Positions 53,561 through 63,843 of a stretch of 64,000 bases of DNA are shown piece after piece. Under the pieces are notes generated by a model. The model was not told where the DNA came from, did not search any database, and worked only from the letters and a program-made list of their open reading frames with translations. The stretch's first letter is position 1. Every line of letters starts with the position of its first letter. A program made the position numbers and the translations under genes. The DNA is from Arcanobacterium haemolyticum DSM 20595 (GTDB lineage Bacteria; Actinomycetota; Actinomycetes; Actinomycetales; Actinomycetaceae), in assembly GCF_000092365.1 (NCBI RefSeq), contig NC_014218.1:1178001-1242000 (forward strand). Direction: 5' to 3'.

Positions 53561-54883
53561 TTAGGAGACTCGTTCAACGTTTGCATGTAATGCACGGAGC
53601 TTGGTCATGAAGTGTTCGTAGCCGCGGTTGATCAGATCGATTCCTTGGACGTGCGAGGTACCTTCGGCCGCGAGCGCCGCGATCAGGTGGGAAAAACCGC
53701 CACGGAGATCTGGCACGGTGATGTCTGCGGCTTTAAGTGGCGTTGGCCCCATGATCACTGCTGAATGGTAAAAGTTTTCCGTACCGAAACGGCATTTTTT
53801 TCCGCCTAAACATTCACGATAAACTTGGATATGTGCACCCATTTGGTTGAGGGCACCGACGAATCCAAATCGGTTTTCGTAAACGGTTTCGTGAACGATG
53901 GATACACCTGTTGCTTGAGTGAGGGCGACGACGAAGGGTTGTTGCCAGTCAGTCATAAACCCTGGATGAACGTCTGTTTCAATGGGGATCGAGTTGAGCC
54001 TGCCTCCTGGGTGCCAGAAACGGATGCCGTTGTCTGTCACGTCAAATTCGCCACCAACTTTACGGAAGACGTTGAGGAAGCTCATCATTGGTTCTTGTTG
54101 TGCGCCTTGAACCATAATATTTCCGCCGGTAGCTAGGGCTGCACATGCCCACGATCCCGCTTCGATACGATCTGCTAACGCAAAATGGTTGTAGCCGTGG
54201 AGTTCACGAACACCTTCGATCACGATCGTGCGATCTGTGGAGACAGTGATAAGAGCGCCCATCTTCTGCAAGACAGAGATGAGATCCATGATTTCTGGTT
54301 CTACCGCAGCACCCCGAAGCTCGGTAATGCCATCGGCACGAACGGCAGCGAGCAGAGTTTGTTCTGTAGCCCCCACAGAAGGGTATGGAAGTGTAACTTT
54401 GCGTGCCCTGAGGCCACGGGGAGCAGTGAGGTGAAGCCCGAGTTCTTGAACATCCCGTACTGCTCCGAAATCTTCGAGTACTTGGAGGTGAAAATCCACT
54501 GGGCGATCTCCGATGTGGCAACCACCTAGATCTGGGATGAAGGCTTCTCCTAGCGCGTGGAGCAACGGGCCACAAAAAAGAATTGGAATACGTGACGATC
54601 CTGCCAAGCGATCCATTTCCGCCGGATCTTCTGGCAAATGGATCTTTCCAGGCGTGATGGTTACGATGCCTGCTTCTTGATCATAATCCACATCCGCACC
54701 ATGAAGGCGAAGTAAATCTGACACCACATCAACATCGCGAATGAGTGGGACATTGCGAAGGATGGATGTTTCTTCAGTGAGAAGCGCAGCGACCATTGCT
54801 TTTGACACGAAGTTTTTAGCTCCGCGCACTGTAATGGTTCCGTGTAGCGGTTGCCCGCCAGTCACTTTCAAAACGCCTGACAT
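53561..54883 (-). CDS. murA: UDP-N-acetylglucosamine 1-carboxyvinyltransferase
   Basis: Encodes 440 aa from the ATG at 54883; an in-frame ATG at 54973 has no support. TVRGAKNFVSKAMVAALLTEE carries the catalytic Lys-Asn, DLGGCHIGDRPVDFHLQ the active Cys in the flexible loop, and AGSWACAALATGG and TDVHPGFMTDWQQPFVVAL the later motifs with the catalytic Asp. It makes the first committed precursor of peptidoglycan. The presence of Cys rather than Asp in the loop implies normal fosfomycin reactivity. Confidence 0.95.
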   Translation of the reverse strand: MSGVLKVTGGQPLHGTITVRGAKNFVSKAMVAALLTEETSILRNVPLIRDVDVVSDLLRLHGADVDYDQEAGIVTITPGKIHLPEDPAEMDRLAGSSRIPILFCGPLLHALGEAFIPDLGGCHIGDRPVDFHLQVLEDFGAVRDVQELGLHLTAPRGLRARKVTLPYPSVGATEQTLLAAVRADGITELRGAAVEPEIMDLISVLQKMGALITVSTDRTIVIEGVRELHGYNHFALADRIEAGSWACAALATGGNIMVQGAQQEPMMSFLNVFRKVGGEFDVTDNGIRFWHPGGRLNSIPIETDVHPGFMTDWQQPFVVALTQATGVSIVHETVYENRFGFVGALNQMGAHIQVYRECLGGKKCRFGTENFYHSAVIMGPTPLKAADITVPDLRGGFSHLIAALAAEGTSHVQGIDLINRGYEHFMTKLRALHANVERVS

Positions 54884-55075
54884 GTAATCTCTTTTCCGGA
54901 CGTGCGTTGTAGTTCGGTTACGTGGACATTCCACAGGGTTAAGAATACAACGATTTTCTTCTCTATGTGACACTGCCTAAACATCCACTTTTCCCCTATA
55001 TTTTCCGCTATTTCTTTTTGGAAAATTCCTCAAGAAAGGTTGCGTCTCATATTGTGGAATGGCAAAATAGAGTAC

Positions 55076-55807
55076 ATGGACGATTCCCAGGGAAGCGGCG
55101 TCGGCGTACTCGATAAAGCCGCATCAGTTCTTCAAGCTCTTGAACAAGGCCCACTCACACTAGCGCAGCTTGTGAGTGCCACTGGCCTTGCCCGCCCAAC
55201 GGCTCACCGCCTGGCGGTCGCCCTGGAGTTTCACCGTTTTGTTGGCCGCGATACCCAAGGTCGATTCATCCTTGGCCCACGTTTGAGCGAACTCTCCTCA
55301 CGTGCCGGCGATGATCGCCTTCTTACGGCAGCAAACCCGCTTCTCATTGCACTACGTGATCACACCGGCGAATCGTCGCAACTCTATCGCCGCCAAGGCG
55401 ATCAGCACGTCTGTGTGGCATCTGCAGAACGTACTACCGGCCTTCGCGATTCGATTCCGGTTGGTGCAGCCTTCTCCATGCAGGCAGGTTCCGTGGCTCA
55501 AGTACTCTTGGCATGGGACGAACCCGATCGACTCCACCGTGGGCTCTACGGCGCCCAATTCACCGCCACGGTTCTTTCAGCTGTGCGCCGGCGTGGATGG
55601 GCACAGTCTCTTGGCGAACACGAACCCGGAGTGGCATCTATTTCTGCTCCCGTTCGCGGGCCAAACGGGCAAGTCATCGCAGCAATTTCCATCTCCGGCC
55701 CGGTAGAACGCATGGGCCGCCAACCGGGCCGCCACTATGCAGCCGCAGTAGTTGCAGCCGCTAACCGGCTCTCTGACATCATCAAACGCGCCGATTCTGC
55801 AGTGTGA
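55076..55807 (+). CDS. ndgR: IclR-family regulator, NdgR/LtbR type
   Basis: Encodes 243 aa from the ATG at 55076. The winged helix is GVLDKAASVLQALEQGPLTLAQLVSATGL then ARPTAHRLAVALEFHRFV. The ligand domain holds LLIALRDHTGESSQLYRRQGDQHVCV, SIPVGAAFSMQAGSVAQVLLAW, and RRRGWAQSLGEHEPGVASISAPV. This matches NdgR of Streptomyces and LtbR of Corynebacterium, which control leucine and other amino-acid genes. In those genera leuCD is divergent; here murA is. A CAAAAT -10-like box ends 7 nt before the ATG, so a leaderless mRNA is possible. Confidence 0.85.
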   Translation: MDDSQGSGVGVLDKAASVLQALEQGPLTLAQLVSATGLARPTAHRLAVALEFHRFVGRDTQGRFILGPRLSELSSRAGDDRLLTAANPLLIALRDHTGESSQLYRRQGDQHVCVASAERTTGLRDSIPVGAAFSMQAGSVAQVLLAWDEPDRLHRGLYGAQFTATVLSAVRRRGWAQSLGEHEPGVASISAPVRGPNGQVIAAISISGPVERMGRQPGRHYAAAVVAAANRLSDIIKRADSAV

Positions 55808-55816
55808 GGTGACACG

Positions 55817-56950
55817 ATGCGAAAAACCCTCCTAGTTACGAACGATTTTCCGCCGCGCGCTGGAGGGATTCAAACCTTCCTTGAAGGCTTCGTTGGGCAA
55901 CTGGATCCTCAACAGCTGATCGTCTACGCGTCCACGCCACCCGACGGTCCAGAAGCCGCCCGGCACTACGATGAACAGCAGCCCTACACAGTTGTTCGTT
56001 ACCCAGGCACCACAATGCTTCCTACCCCACACGTCTCACGCACCATGGTCGATCTGATTCGCGCTCATGGCGTGAAGAACGTATGGTTCGGCGCCGCCGC
56101 TCCGCTTGGTTTGATGGCACATGCAGCACACAAAGCAGGCGCCGAAAAAGTCATCGCCACCACCCACGGGCACGAAATCGGATGGTCCATGATTCCAGGA
56201 GCCCGGCACATGCTTCGTAAAGTTTTTGCCGACGCCGATGTGGTCACCTACCTAACGCACGCCACGTTACGCCGATTATCCCCCTTCATCGGCTCCACCC
56301 CGATCATGCAGCTCCACGGCGCAATCGATCCAGAGTTATTTGCCTTTGATCGGCAGGCTCGCGCCGAACTGCGTCGTCGTTACGGAATCGGGCAGCACGT
56401 GCCCGTCGTCGTCTGTATCTCACGGCTGGTTCCCCGAAAAGGCCAAGACGTCCTGATCCAAGGTTGGCACAACGTCGTCCGCAAATATCCCGGAACGAAA
56501 CTCGTCATTGTTGGAAAAGGTCCATACGAAACCAAACTACGAGAACTCGCAAGCCACTCCCCTGCGCAACAAGACATCATCTTCACAGGAGAAGTACCCT
56601 ACCGCGAACTCCCCGCCCACTATTCGTTAGGCGATATTTTCGCAATGCCGTGCCGAACCCGCGGCGGCGGGCTGGATATCGAAGGACTTGGAATCGTCTT
56701 CCTCGAAGCCTACGCGGCTGGGCTTCCAGTGGTAGCCGGAGATTCTGGTGGTGCTCCCGAAGCCGTACTCATTAAAGAAACAGGACTAGTTGTTAACGGA
56801 AACTCGGTGAATGCCGTAACCACCGCAATCGATTGTCTCCTTGCCGATCCCAAACGCGCCCGAAGCATGGGAAATGCTGGGCGTGCTTGGGTGGATCAAG
56901 AATGGCGCTGGTCGGACGTTGCGAAACCACTCATTCAACTTTTGAGCTAG
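55817..56950 (+). CDS. pimB: GT4 mannosyltransferase, PimB'-like
   Basis: Encodes 377 aa. The N-terminal Rossmann domain starts TLLVTNDFPPRAGGIQTFLEG, with VWFGAAAPLGLMA and TTHGHEIGWSMIPGAR following. The C-terminal domain has VCISRLVPRKGQDVLIQGW and the donor-binding RGGGLDIEGLGIVFLEAYAAG with its EX7E pair. This is the pattern of PimB', which adds the second mannose in phosphatidylinositol mannoside synthesis at the cytoplasmic membrane face. It follows ndgR by 9 nt. Confidence 0.85.
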   Translation: MRKTLLVTNDFPPRAGGIQTFLEGFVGQLDPQQLIVYASTPPDGPEAARHYDEQQPYTVVRYPGTTMLPTPHVSRTMVDLIRAHGVKNVWFGAAAPLGLMAHAAHKAGAEKVIATTHGHEIGWSMIPGARHMLRKVFADADVVTYLTHATLRRLSPFIGSTPIMQLHGAIDPELFAFDRQARAELRRRYGIGQHVPVVVCISRLVPRKGQDVLIQGWHNVVRKYPGTKLVIVGKGPYETKLRELASHSPAQQDIIFTGEVPYRELPAHYSLGDIFAMPCRTRGGGLDIEGLGIVFLEAYAAGLPVVAGDSGGAPEAVLIKETGLVVNGNSVNAVTTAIDCLLADPKRARSMGNAGRAWVDQEWRWSDVAKPLIQLLS

Positions 56951-57002
56951 CCATCAGCGTAACCGGGCACGGCAGGCCACGCGGGCACGGTAAACTGACC
57001 GT

Positions 57003-59012
57003 ATGACGAATAATCCCTTACTCGAAAAATCACCCCTTCCATTCCAACTCCCAAACTGGGCCGCGATTAAACCAGAACACATCCTGCCTGCAGTAGAACA
57101 GGTACTCGCCAATCAGCGTGCAGCCTGGGACACAATCGCGACCAACCCAGAAGCACCGACCGTTGCCAATACGATTGACGCCATCGAAAAGGCCGGCGAA
57201 GAAGCAGATCGCGTACTGTCGGTAGCGTTTACTCTCTTCTCGTCGCTCGGAACCGATGAACTCAACGATATCGAAGCGGAAATCGGGCCAAAACTCTCCG
57301 AACACTCCAACGCATACTCACTCGATAAGCGCATCTACGAACGCCTCCTCGCACTCGATGTGTCCGGTGAAGATGACGAAACCCAATACTGGCTAGAAAA
57401 AGAACTCAAAGCGTTCCGTTTGGGCGGAATTGAACTCGACGGCGAAAGTGCCAACCGCCTTCGCGCCATCGATTCGGAACTCTCCAGCCTACAAATCGAT
57501 TACGTCAACCGCGCCACCCGCGCCATGACTGATGCCACGTTCGTTACGGATGCTACGGCTCTCGCAGGGCTAGATGCTGACAAGCTCGCATCCTTCAAAG
57601 CAGAAGACGGCACCTACCGAATCGAGATGGCCAACTTCTCCAACCAGCCAATCCAAGCCGAACTGATCACACCAGCTACACGCCGGAACATCCTTGACAC
57701 ATCGCTCTCTCGCGGATTCGGCAACCACCCAGAATCTGACACGCGCCAACTCGTGCTTAAGATCGCCACGCTACGCGCTGAACGCGCCGAACTGCTCGGA
57801 TATGACAACCACTCCCAAGTTGTGGCAGCCCGCGAAATGGCCGGAAACTCCGAAGCCATCATCGCTTTGCTCACCTCCGTAGCTCACAAGGCCGTGGATG
57901 CCGTTGAACGTGATGCCGAAAAGCTCCGTGAGCTGGCCGCAAAGGATCCACATGGAGCCGGCGTAGAAGCTGGCGATTGGAGCTTCTACGAAGAACAACT
58001 CCGTGCACAACTTGGTGTGGAAGAAGCCAAGATCATGCCATACCTTGAACTTACCAACGTGGTAGAAAAGGGCATCTTCTTCGCAGCTCACCGCCTCTAC
58101 GGGCTCTCGTTTGAACCACGCCCAGATTTGGCCGGGTATGTTCCATCGATGAAAACCTGGGAAGTGAAGGATGTTGACGGCAGCACGATCGGCCTGTTCC
58201 AAGCTGATTTCTACCGACGCCCTGGAAAGAAGGGTGGCGCGTGGATGCATTCGGTGGTGACCGGTTGCGAAATCGACGGCACCAAGCCAGTTATTTTGAA
58301 CAACTGTAACTTTGCTGAGCCGGCCGATGGCGAATCCTGCCTCCTCACCTGGGACAACGTAGAAACCGTGTTCCACGAATTTGGGCACGCATTGCACGGA
58401 TTGCTCTCCACCACCCACTATCGCGAGTCTGCCGGAACCAACGTTCCACGCGATTTCGTTGAACTCCCATCGCAACTGAACGAAATGTGGGCATACCACC
58501 CAGAAGTTTTGGCTAGCTACGCACGCCACCACGTAACGGGTGAGCCAATGCCGGCAGAACTTGCTGAGGCACTGGCTGCTTCCAAGACCTTCGGTCAGGC
58601 TTTTGCAACCACCGAATTCACTAAGGCCGCATTGCTCGATCAGGCATGGCACCGCCTTGGCACTGGCGATATTCCTGCAGATGTTGCTGAATTCGAAGCC
58701 GCCGCCCTTGAAGAATTTGGCGTGGCCTGCCCACTGGTTCCACCACGTTACCGTTCCACCTACTTCACCCACACGTTTGGCGGAGGATACGACGCCGGTT
58801 ACTATTCCTACATGTGGGCTGAGGTTCTTGTGGCCGATATTGAACAGTGGTTCCACGAAAGTGCCAATGGTGGCTTCACCCGCGAAGCCGGCATGGAGCT
58901 TCGGAACAAGCTTCTTTCACGCGGATCATCCCGCCCACCAATGGATTCTTTCGTTGACGTACGTGGGCGCGGGCCACGCGCCGAAGCCTTGCTCGAACGG
59001 CGTGGGCTTTAA
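57003..59012 (+). CDS. M3-family metallopeptidase (peptidyl-dipeptidase Dcp type)
   Basis: Encodes 669 aa, cytoplasmic, without signal peptide. ETVFHEFGHALHGLLS at about residues 455-470 is the HEXXH zinc motif; the third ligand Glu lies in FVELPSQLNEMW. GGYDAGYYSYMWAEVLVADI and MELRNKLLSRGSSRPPMDSF are typical of the Dcp/oligopeptidase A group. It degrades short peptides, probably removing C-terminal dipeptides. A strong terminator follows. Confidence 0.93.
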   Translation: MTNNPLLEKSPLPFQLPNWAAIKPEHILPAVEQVLANQRAAWDTIATNPEAPTVANTIDAIEKAGEEADRVLSVAFTLFSSLGTDELNDIEAEIGPKLSEHSNAYSLDKRIYERLLALDVSGEDDETQYWLEKELKAFRLGGIELDGESANRLRAIDSELSSLQIDYVNRATRAMTDATFVTDATALAGLDADKLASFKAEDGTYRIEMANFSNQPIQAELITPATRRNILDTSLSRGFGNHPESDTRQLVLKIATLRAERAELLGYDNHSQVVAAREMAGNSEAIIALLTSVAHKAVDAVERDAEKLRELAAKDPHGAGVEAGDWSFYEEQLRAQLGVEEAKIMPYLELTNVVEKGIFFAAHRLYGLSFEPRPDLAGYVPSMKTWEVKDVDGSTIGLFQADFYRRPGKKGGAWMHSVVTGCEIDGTKPVILNNCNFAEPADGESCLLTWDNVETVFHEFGHALHGLLSTTHYRESAGTNVPRDFVELPSQLNEMWAYHPEVLASYARHHVTGEPMPAELAEALAASKTFGQAFATTEFTKAALLDQAWHRLGTGDIPADVAEFEAAALEEFGVACPLVPPRYRSTYFTHTFGGGYDAGYYSYMWAEVLVADIEQWFHESANGGFTREAGMELRNKLLSRGSSRPPMDSFVDVRGRGPRAEALLERRGL

Positions 59013-59048
59013 ACGATAACCGCCAGATAGCTATTGTTTAACGCGCGC

Positions 59049-59093
59049 GGGGCGGATCTTGGATGTGTGCAAGATCCGCCCCACTCTTCTTTT
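59049..59093 (+). terminator. Rho-independent terminator after the M3 peptidase
   Basis: GGGGCGGATCTTG (59049-59061) and CAAGATCCGCCCC (59070-59082) form a 13-bp perfect stem with an 8-nt loop, followed by ACTCTTCTTTT. Confidence 0.88.
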
Positions 59094-59113
59094 GTCATGC
59101 GTTATGTGCTTTT

Positions 59114-59602
59114 CTAAAGCAAGCTATCGACCTGCGGTATTCCCCGCGGCTGAGACATCAACGTCTTCACCACGTCTGTATTCTCTTTCTTGAGCTGATT
59201 TCCTGTGTATTTACCGATACGTTTGCCAACATAGGCTGCTGTTGTATCGATATAGATAGGCGTGTGACGTTCCTCCGATAATTGGCTAAGGAGGACTCGT
59301 CCAGCACCGGGATTCGTCACAAGTGGCCAAGCGTAGATTCGGCGCGTAGATTCGTTTCGGTCTTTACCCTTCATATCTTCACCCAAAACCACTACCTCTT
59401 TTTGCCGTCCACCAAGCGCATCTTCCGGCGCATTCTTCAGGCGTGACATCGCCAGCAATCCGCACCGCACATCATTGAGCGGCTTCGAAAGCTTGACCTG
59501 GGAGTAGTGAAGGCGTCGCAATGTGCCGCCCCGTGAAAACCATGTCTCAAGCACGATTTCGCCAAAAATATCCAAGAATAAATCCGCAATCATACTGCTC
59601 AT
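59114..59602 (-). CDS. Hypothetical protein downstream of pld
   Basis: Encodes 162 aa from the ATG at 59602 (59593 is an alternative). An in-frame ATG at 59653 would read through the hairpin at 59620-59651 and is rejected. There is no signal peptide, membrane segment or motif I recognise. The N-terminus is hydrophobic-acidic (MIADLFLDIFGEIVLETW) and the middle mixed: KGKDRNESTRRIYAWPLVTNPGAGRVLL resembles a small DNA- or RNA-interacting fold only in general composition. It lies on the same strand as pld, 92 nt beyond its stop. Confidence 0.55.
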   Translation of the reverse strand: MSSMIADLFLDIFGEIVLETWFSRGGTLRRLHYSQVKLSKPLNDVRCGLLAMSRLKNAPEDALGGRQKEVVVLGEDMKGKDRNESTRRIYAWPLVTNPGAGRVLLSQLSEERHTPIYIDTTAAYVGKRIGKYTGNQLKKENTDVVKTLMSQPRGIPQVDSLL

Positions 59603-59619
59603 CTTATCTGATAGACGCA

Positions 59620-59651
59620 GGTGGGCCTCGCAGTTTCCTGCGAGGCCCACC
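59620..59651. terminator. Hairpin after pld
   Basis: GGTGGGCCTCGCAG (59620-59633) and CTGCGAGGCCCACC (59638-59651) are perfectly complementary over 14 bp with a TTTC loop. It lies 43 nt beyond the pld stop. No U run follows on the pld strand, so it may stop, pause or protect the transcript. Confidence 0.65.
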
Positions 59652-59694
59652 AAAAGGAGAGGCTAGATATAAGGTTTAGTGTTATCTCATTCGA

Positions 59695-60976
<1,282 letters not shown>

Positions 60977-61005
60977 AAAGTCCGAACATTAGGTGTTCGG
61001 ACTTT
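60977..61005 (-). terminator. Terminator after tRNA-Glu
   Basis: AAAGTCCGAACA (60977-60988) and TGTTCGGACTTT (60994-61005) form a 12-bp perfect stem with a 5-nt loop. On both strands U-containing sequence follows. Confidence 0.8.
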
Positions 61006-61011
61006 TATTCG

Positions 61012-61084
61012 TACCCCGTACCGGATTTGAACCGGTGTTACCGCCGTGAGAGGGCGACGTCCTAGGCCGCTAGACGAACGGGGC
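61012..61084 (-). tRNA. tRNA-Glu(CTC), copy 1
   Basis: 73 nt without encoded CCA. Acceptor GCCCCGT pairs with ACGGGGT (G-T at the end). The anticodon stem TCGCC/GGCGG encloses CTCTCAC with anticodon CTC, reading GAG. The T arm ACCGGTTCAAATCCGGT is regular. It is identical to the copy at 61154. Confidence 0.95.
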
Positions 61085-61153
61085 CTAACCTGATATTTCA
61101 ATCAGACGCTGCTAACTCACAACATTACCAAGAACAGTAACAGCAAGTTATGG

Positions 61154-61226
61154 TACCCCGTACCGGATTTGAACCGGTGTTACCGCCGTGAGAGGGCGAC
61201 GTCCTAGGCCGCTAGACGAACGGGGC
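61154..61226 (-). tRNA. tRNA-Glu(CTC), copy 2
   Basis: Identical in all 73 nt to the copy at 61012, about 70 nt upstream of it on the same strand. Anticodon CTC. Confidence 0.95.
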
Positions 61227-61251
61227 TTAGACAACATCATTAGATGTTTCG

Positions 61252-61323
61252 CTGGGGTACCAGGACTCGAACCTAGACTAAATGAACCAGAATCACTCGT
61301 GCTGCCAATTACACCATACCCCA
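61252..61323 (-). tRNA. tRNA-Gln(CTG)
   Basis: 72 nt without encoded CCA. Acceptor TGGGGTA pairs with TACCCCA. The anticodon stem AGTGA/TCATT encloses TTCTGGT with anticodon CTG, reading CAG. It is followed on the same strand by the two tRNA-Glu genes and preceded by gltX. Confidence 0.93.
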
Positions 61324-61465
61324 AAGTTTGGTGTGCAACCTTTCGGTCTGCAACGAGTATTTAGTTTACGCACTTCAAACCCATTTCGCAAATTTCTTAG
61401 AAGTGACTGTGCTCACCAACCCAAATAGTTAGAGCACATTCCTGAAAATAAAAGAAGGTAAGACA

Positions 61466-61496
61466 ACGGTGGTGAGGTTGACAACCTCACCACCGT
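61466..61496 (-). terminator. Hairpin after gltX
   Basis: ACGGTGGTGAGGTTG (61466-61480) and CAACCTCACCACCGT (61482-61496) are perfectly complementary over 15 bp; the innermost pairs must open to form the loop. It lies just after the gltX stop. The following sequence on the gltX strand is partly U-rich. Confidence 0.7.
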
Positions 61497-61514
61497 GATT
61501 CGCCCCTGGACGAT

Positions 61515-63020
61515 TCAGAGCACTGCGCGGAACCGGCGCAGACGCTCCAGAGTTTCTTCCTTGCCAAGCAAAACCATCGAATCCACCACTGGCAGAGAGA
61601 CGTTCGTGCCGGTCACAGCAACGAAGAGCGGAGCGAATGCGAAGCGTGGCTTGATCTCCATGCCAGTCACGATCTTTTCATCCACAGCGGCCTTTACAGC
61701 CTCTACGGTGAACGCGTCAGCTTCGATAGCCTTGAATGCCTCAATAGCAGCCTCCAGCACGGCAGGAGCCGTGTCACGGAGCTTGCCAACAGCCTTGTCG
61801 TTATATTCGATCTGATCTGCAGAACGGAACAAGAAGCCCATAAGATCCACAGCCTCACCGAGAAGCTGGATACGGGTCTGCGCCAACGGCGCCGCCCCAT
61901 CGAGCAAACGCTGGGTTTCAGCATCGGCATCCTCAAACTTCTCCACGTCCAGCACGCCAGCCTTAGCAAGGTAAGGCACAAGGCGATCGCGCAGATCGGC
62001 AGGATCGAGGCGGCGAATGTGTTCAGCGTTGATGGCCACACACTTCTTGTCATCAAAACGCGCAGGGTTTGGATTCACGTGTGCCACATCGAATGCAGCC
62101 ACCATTTCATCCTTGGTAAACAGATCATGATCTGGAGCAATAGACCAGCCGAGCAAACCGAGGTAGTTCAGCAGACCTTCCGGGATCATGCCGCGTTCAC
62201 GGTGCAGGAGAAGATTCGATTCTGGATCACGCTTGGAGAGCTTCTTGTTACCTTCACCCATAACGTATGGGAGGTGACCAAACACTGGCATGTACTTCGC
62301 GATTCCGATTTCCATGAGTGCACGGTAAAGCACAACCTGACGTGGAGTGGAAGAAAGCAGATCTTCGCCACGCAACACGTGCGTGATTTCCATCAGGGCA
62401 TCATCCACAGGGTTCGTCAAGGTGTACAGCGGCTGCCCGTTTCCGCGCATGATCACATAATCTGGCACAGATCCTGCTTTGAACGTGATTTCGCCACGCA
62501 CCACATCAGTGAACGTGATGTCCTCATCTGGCATCCGCATACGCAACACCGGCTGGCGGCCTTCAGCACGGAAGGCTTCCTTCTGTTCTTCGGTTAGATC
62601 GCGATCGTACCCGTCATATCCAAGCTTTGGATCTTCCCCCTTGGCGATGTGCCGCGCTTCGATTTCTTCTGGAGTTGAGAAGGATTCGTAAGCATACCCG
62701 CCGTCAAGGAGTTTCTTTGCCGCATCAGCATAAATATCCATGCGCTGCGATTGACGGTATGGCGGGTGTGGCCCGCCTACTTCGATGCCTTCATCCCAGT
62801 CCAGGCCGAGCCATGAAAGCGAATCGAGAATCTGCTGGTATGACTCTTCAGAGTCACGTGCCGCATCCGTATCTTCGATACGGAAAACGAAGGTGCCACC
62901 AACGTGGCGCGCGTATGCCCAGTTAAAAAGGCAGGTACGCACCATTCCAACATGCGGGGTGCCGGTGGGTGAAGGGCAAAAACGTACGCGGATTTTATCC
63001 GCTGCAATTGAAGTATTCAT
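61515..63020 (-). CDS. gltX: Glutamyl-tRNA synthetase
   Basis: Encodes 501 aa. [25 protein letters not shown] holds the HIGH motif as [19 protein letters not shown] the Glu-binding region, and [14 protein letters not shown] the KMSKS motif as KLSKR. Actinobacteria usually lack GlnRS and use a non-discriminating GluRS that also loads tRNA-Gln with Glu for later amidation by GatCAB. The next three genes on the strand are tRNA-Gln and two tRNA-Glu, the substrates such an enzyme would use. Confidence 0.97.
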   Translation of the reverse strand: MNTSIAADKIRVRFCPSPTGTPHVGMVRTCLFNWAYARHVGGTFVFRIEDTDAARDSEESYQQILDSLSWLGLDWDEGIEVGGPHPPYRQSQRMDIYADAAKKLLDGGYAYESFSTPEEIEARHIAKGEDPKLGYDGYDRDLTEEQKEAFRAEGRQPVLRMRMPDEDITFTDVVRGEITFKAGSVPDYVIMRGNGQPLYTLTNPVDDALMEITHVLRGEDLLSSTPRQVVLYRALMEIGIAKYMPVFGHLPYVMGEGNKKLSKRDPESNLLLHRERGMIPEGLLNYLGLLGWSIAPDHDLFTKDEMVAAFDVAHVNPNPARFDDKKCVAINAEHIRRLDPADLRDRLVPYLAKAGVLDVEKFEDADAETQRLLDGAAPLAQTRIQLLGEAVDLMGFLFRSADQIEYNDKAVGKLRDTAPAVLEAAIEAFKAIEADAFTVEAVKAAVDEKIVTGMEIKPRFAFAPLFVAVTGTNVSLPVVDSMVLLGKEETLERLRRFRAVL

Positions 63021-63045
63021 GATGTCCTTAGGATACCGCCGTTTC

Positions 63046-63816
63046 TTATTGCTCCGCTACAACGGGGTTGCGCAGTGTGCCGATGCCGTCAACGTATGCT
63101 TCAACTTCCGCGCCTGGCCCGGCTGGGATTCCGGGCGCTACGGCACCAGTGAGGATGATATCTCCAGGCAGAAGTGTGAAGCAGGATGAGACGTATGAGA
63201 CTATTTGCGGGATCGTGTAGGCCATGGCTGCAGTGGAGCCTTCTTGTACAACCTCCCCATTGATAGTCAAACGAATCGTTAAATCTGACGTGTCTAGATC
63301 AGTCACGATGACTGGCCCGATTGGGCAGGACGTATCGAAGCCTTTGGCGCGTGCCCATTGTGGATCGGTTTTTGCGGTGCCAACATCGGTCACATCGTTC
63401 GCCACGGTGTAACCGAAGATGACGTCATGGGCGCGTTCTTCTGGAACGTCTTTACATAGGCGCGAGATGACAATGGCAAGTTCGACTTCGTGGTGGAGAT
63501 CGGTTGCGAAGCTTGGTTCGCTAATGGGCACGTTTGGCCCAACAACGGCCGTATTTGGTTTAAGGAACGTAACCGGCGCTTTGGTCACGTCAGGTTCTGG
63601 TTGACCTTCTTGGCGGTAAGTTCCGCCCAAGCCCACAACTTTCGAACGCGGAATAATTGGCGAGACGAGGTTCGCTTCACCTGCGGGAACAATTTCCCCA
63701 GTTGGTTCGATTCCTGAATAGATCGGGTCACCTGCGATAACGTGGTAGTTTCCGGTTTCTTCATCGACCACGGCAAAGCGTGGCCCCTGCGACATAGATA
63801 AACGTGCGATCTTCAT
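63046..63816 (-). CDS. Fumarylacetoacetate hydrolase (FAH) family protein
   Basis: Encodes 256 aa. [29 protein letters not shown] in outline is the family start. [16 protein letters not shown] carries the metal-binding Glu pair, [34 protein letters not shown] the central motif, and [21 protein letters not shown] the end. Members include acylpyruvases and hydratase/isomerases of aromatic breakdown; the substrate is unknown here. In actinobacteria it is often directly upstream of gltX, as here, with 25 nt between them. Confidence 0.9.
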   Translation of the reverse strand: MKIARLSMSQGPRFAVVDEETGNYHVIAGDPIYSGIEPTGEIVPAGEANLVSPIIPRSKVVGLGGTYRQEGQPEPDVTKAPVTFLKPNTAVVGPNVPISEPSFATDLHHEVELAIVISRLCKDVPEERAHDVIFGYTVANDVTDVGTAKTDPQWARAKGFDTSCPIGPVIVTDLDTSDLTIRLTINGEVVQEGSTAAMAYTIPQIVSYVSSCFTLLPGDIILTGAVAPGIPAGPGAEVEAYVDGIGTLRNPVVAEQ

Positions 63817-63843
63817 ATCTCAAGACTATGCCAAAATAGAGTT

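Noticed and set aside
57771..58856. 361-aa minus-strand frame
   Set aside because: Antisense shadow of the M3 peptidase gene, which has complete motifs.
59603..59653. Longer start of the gene downstream of pld
   Set aside because: The added residues are encoded by the hairpin at 59620-59651.
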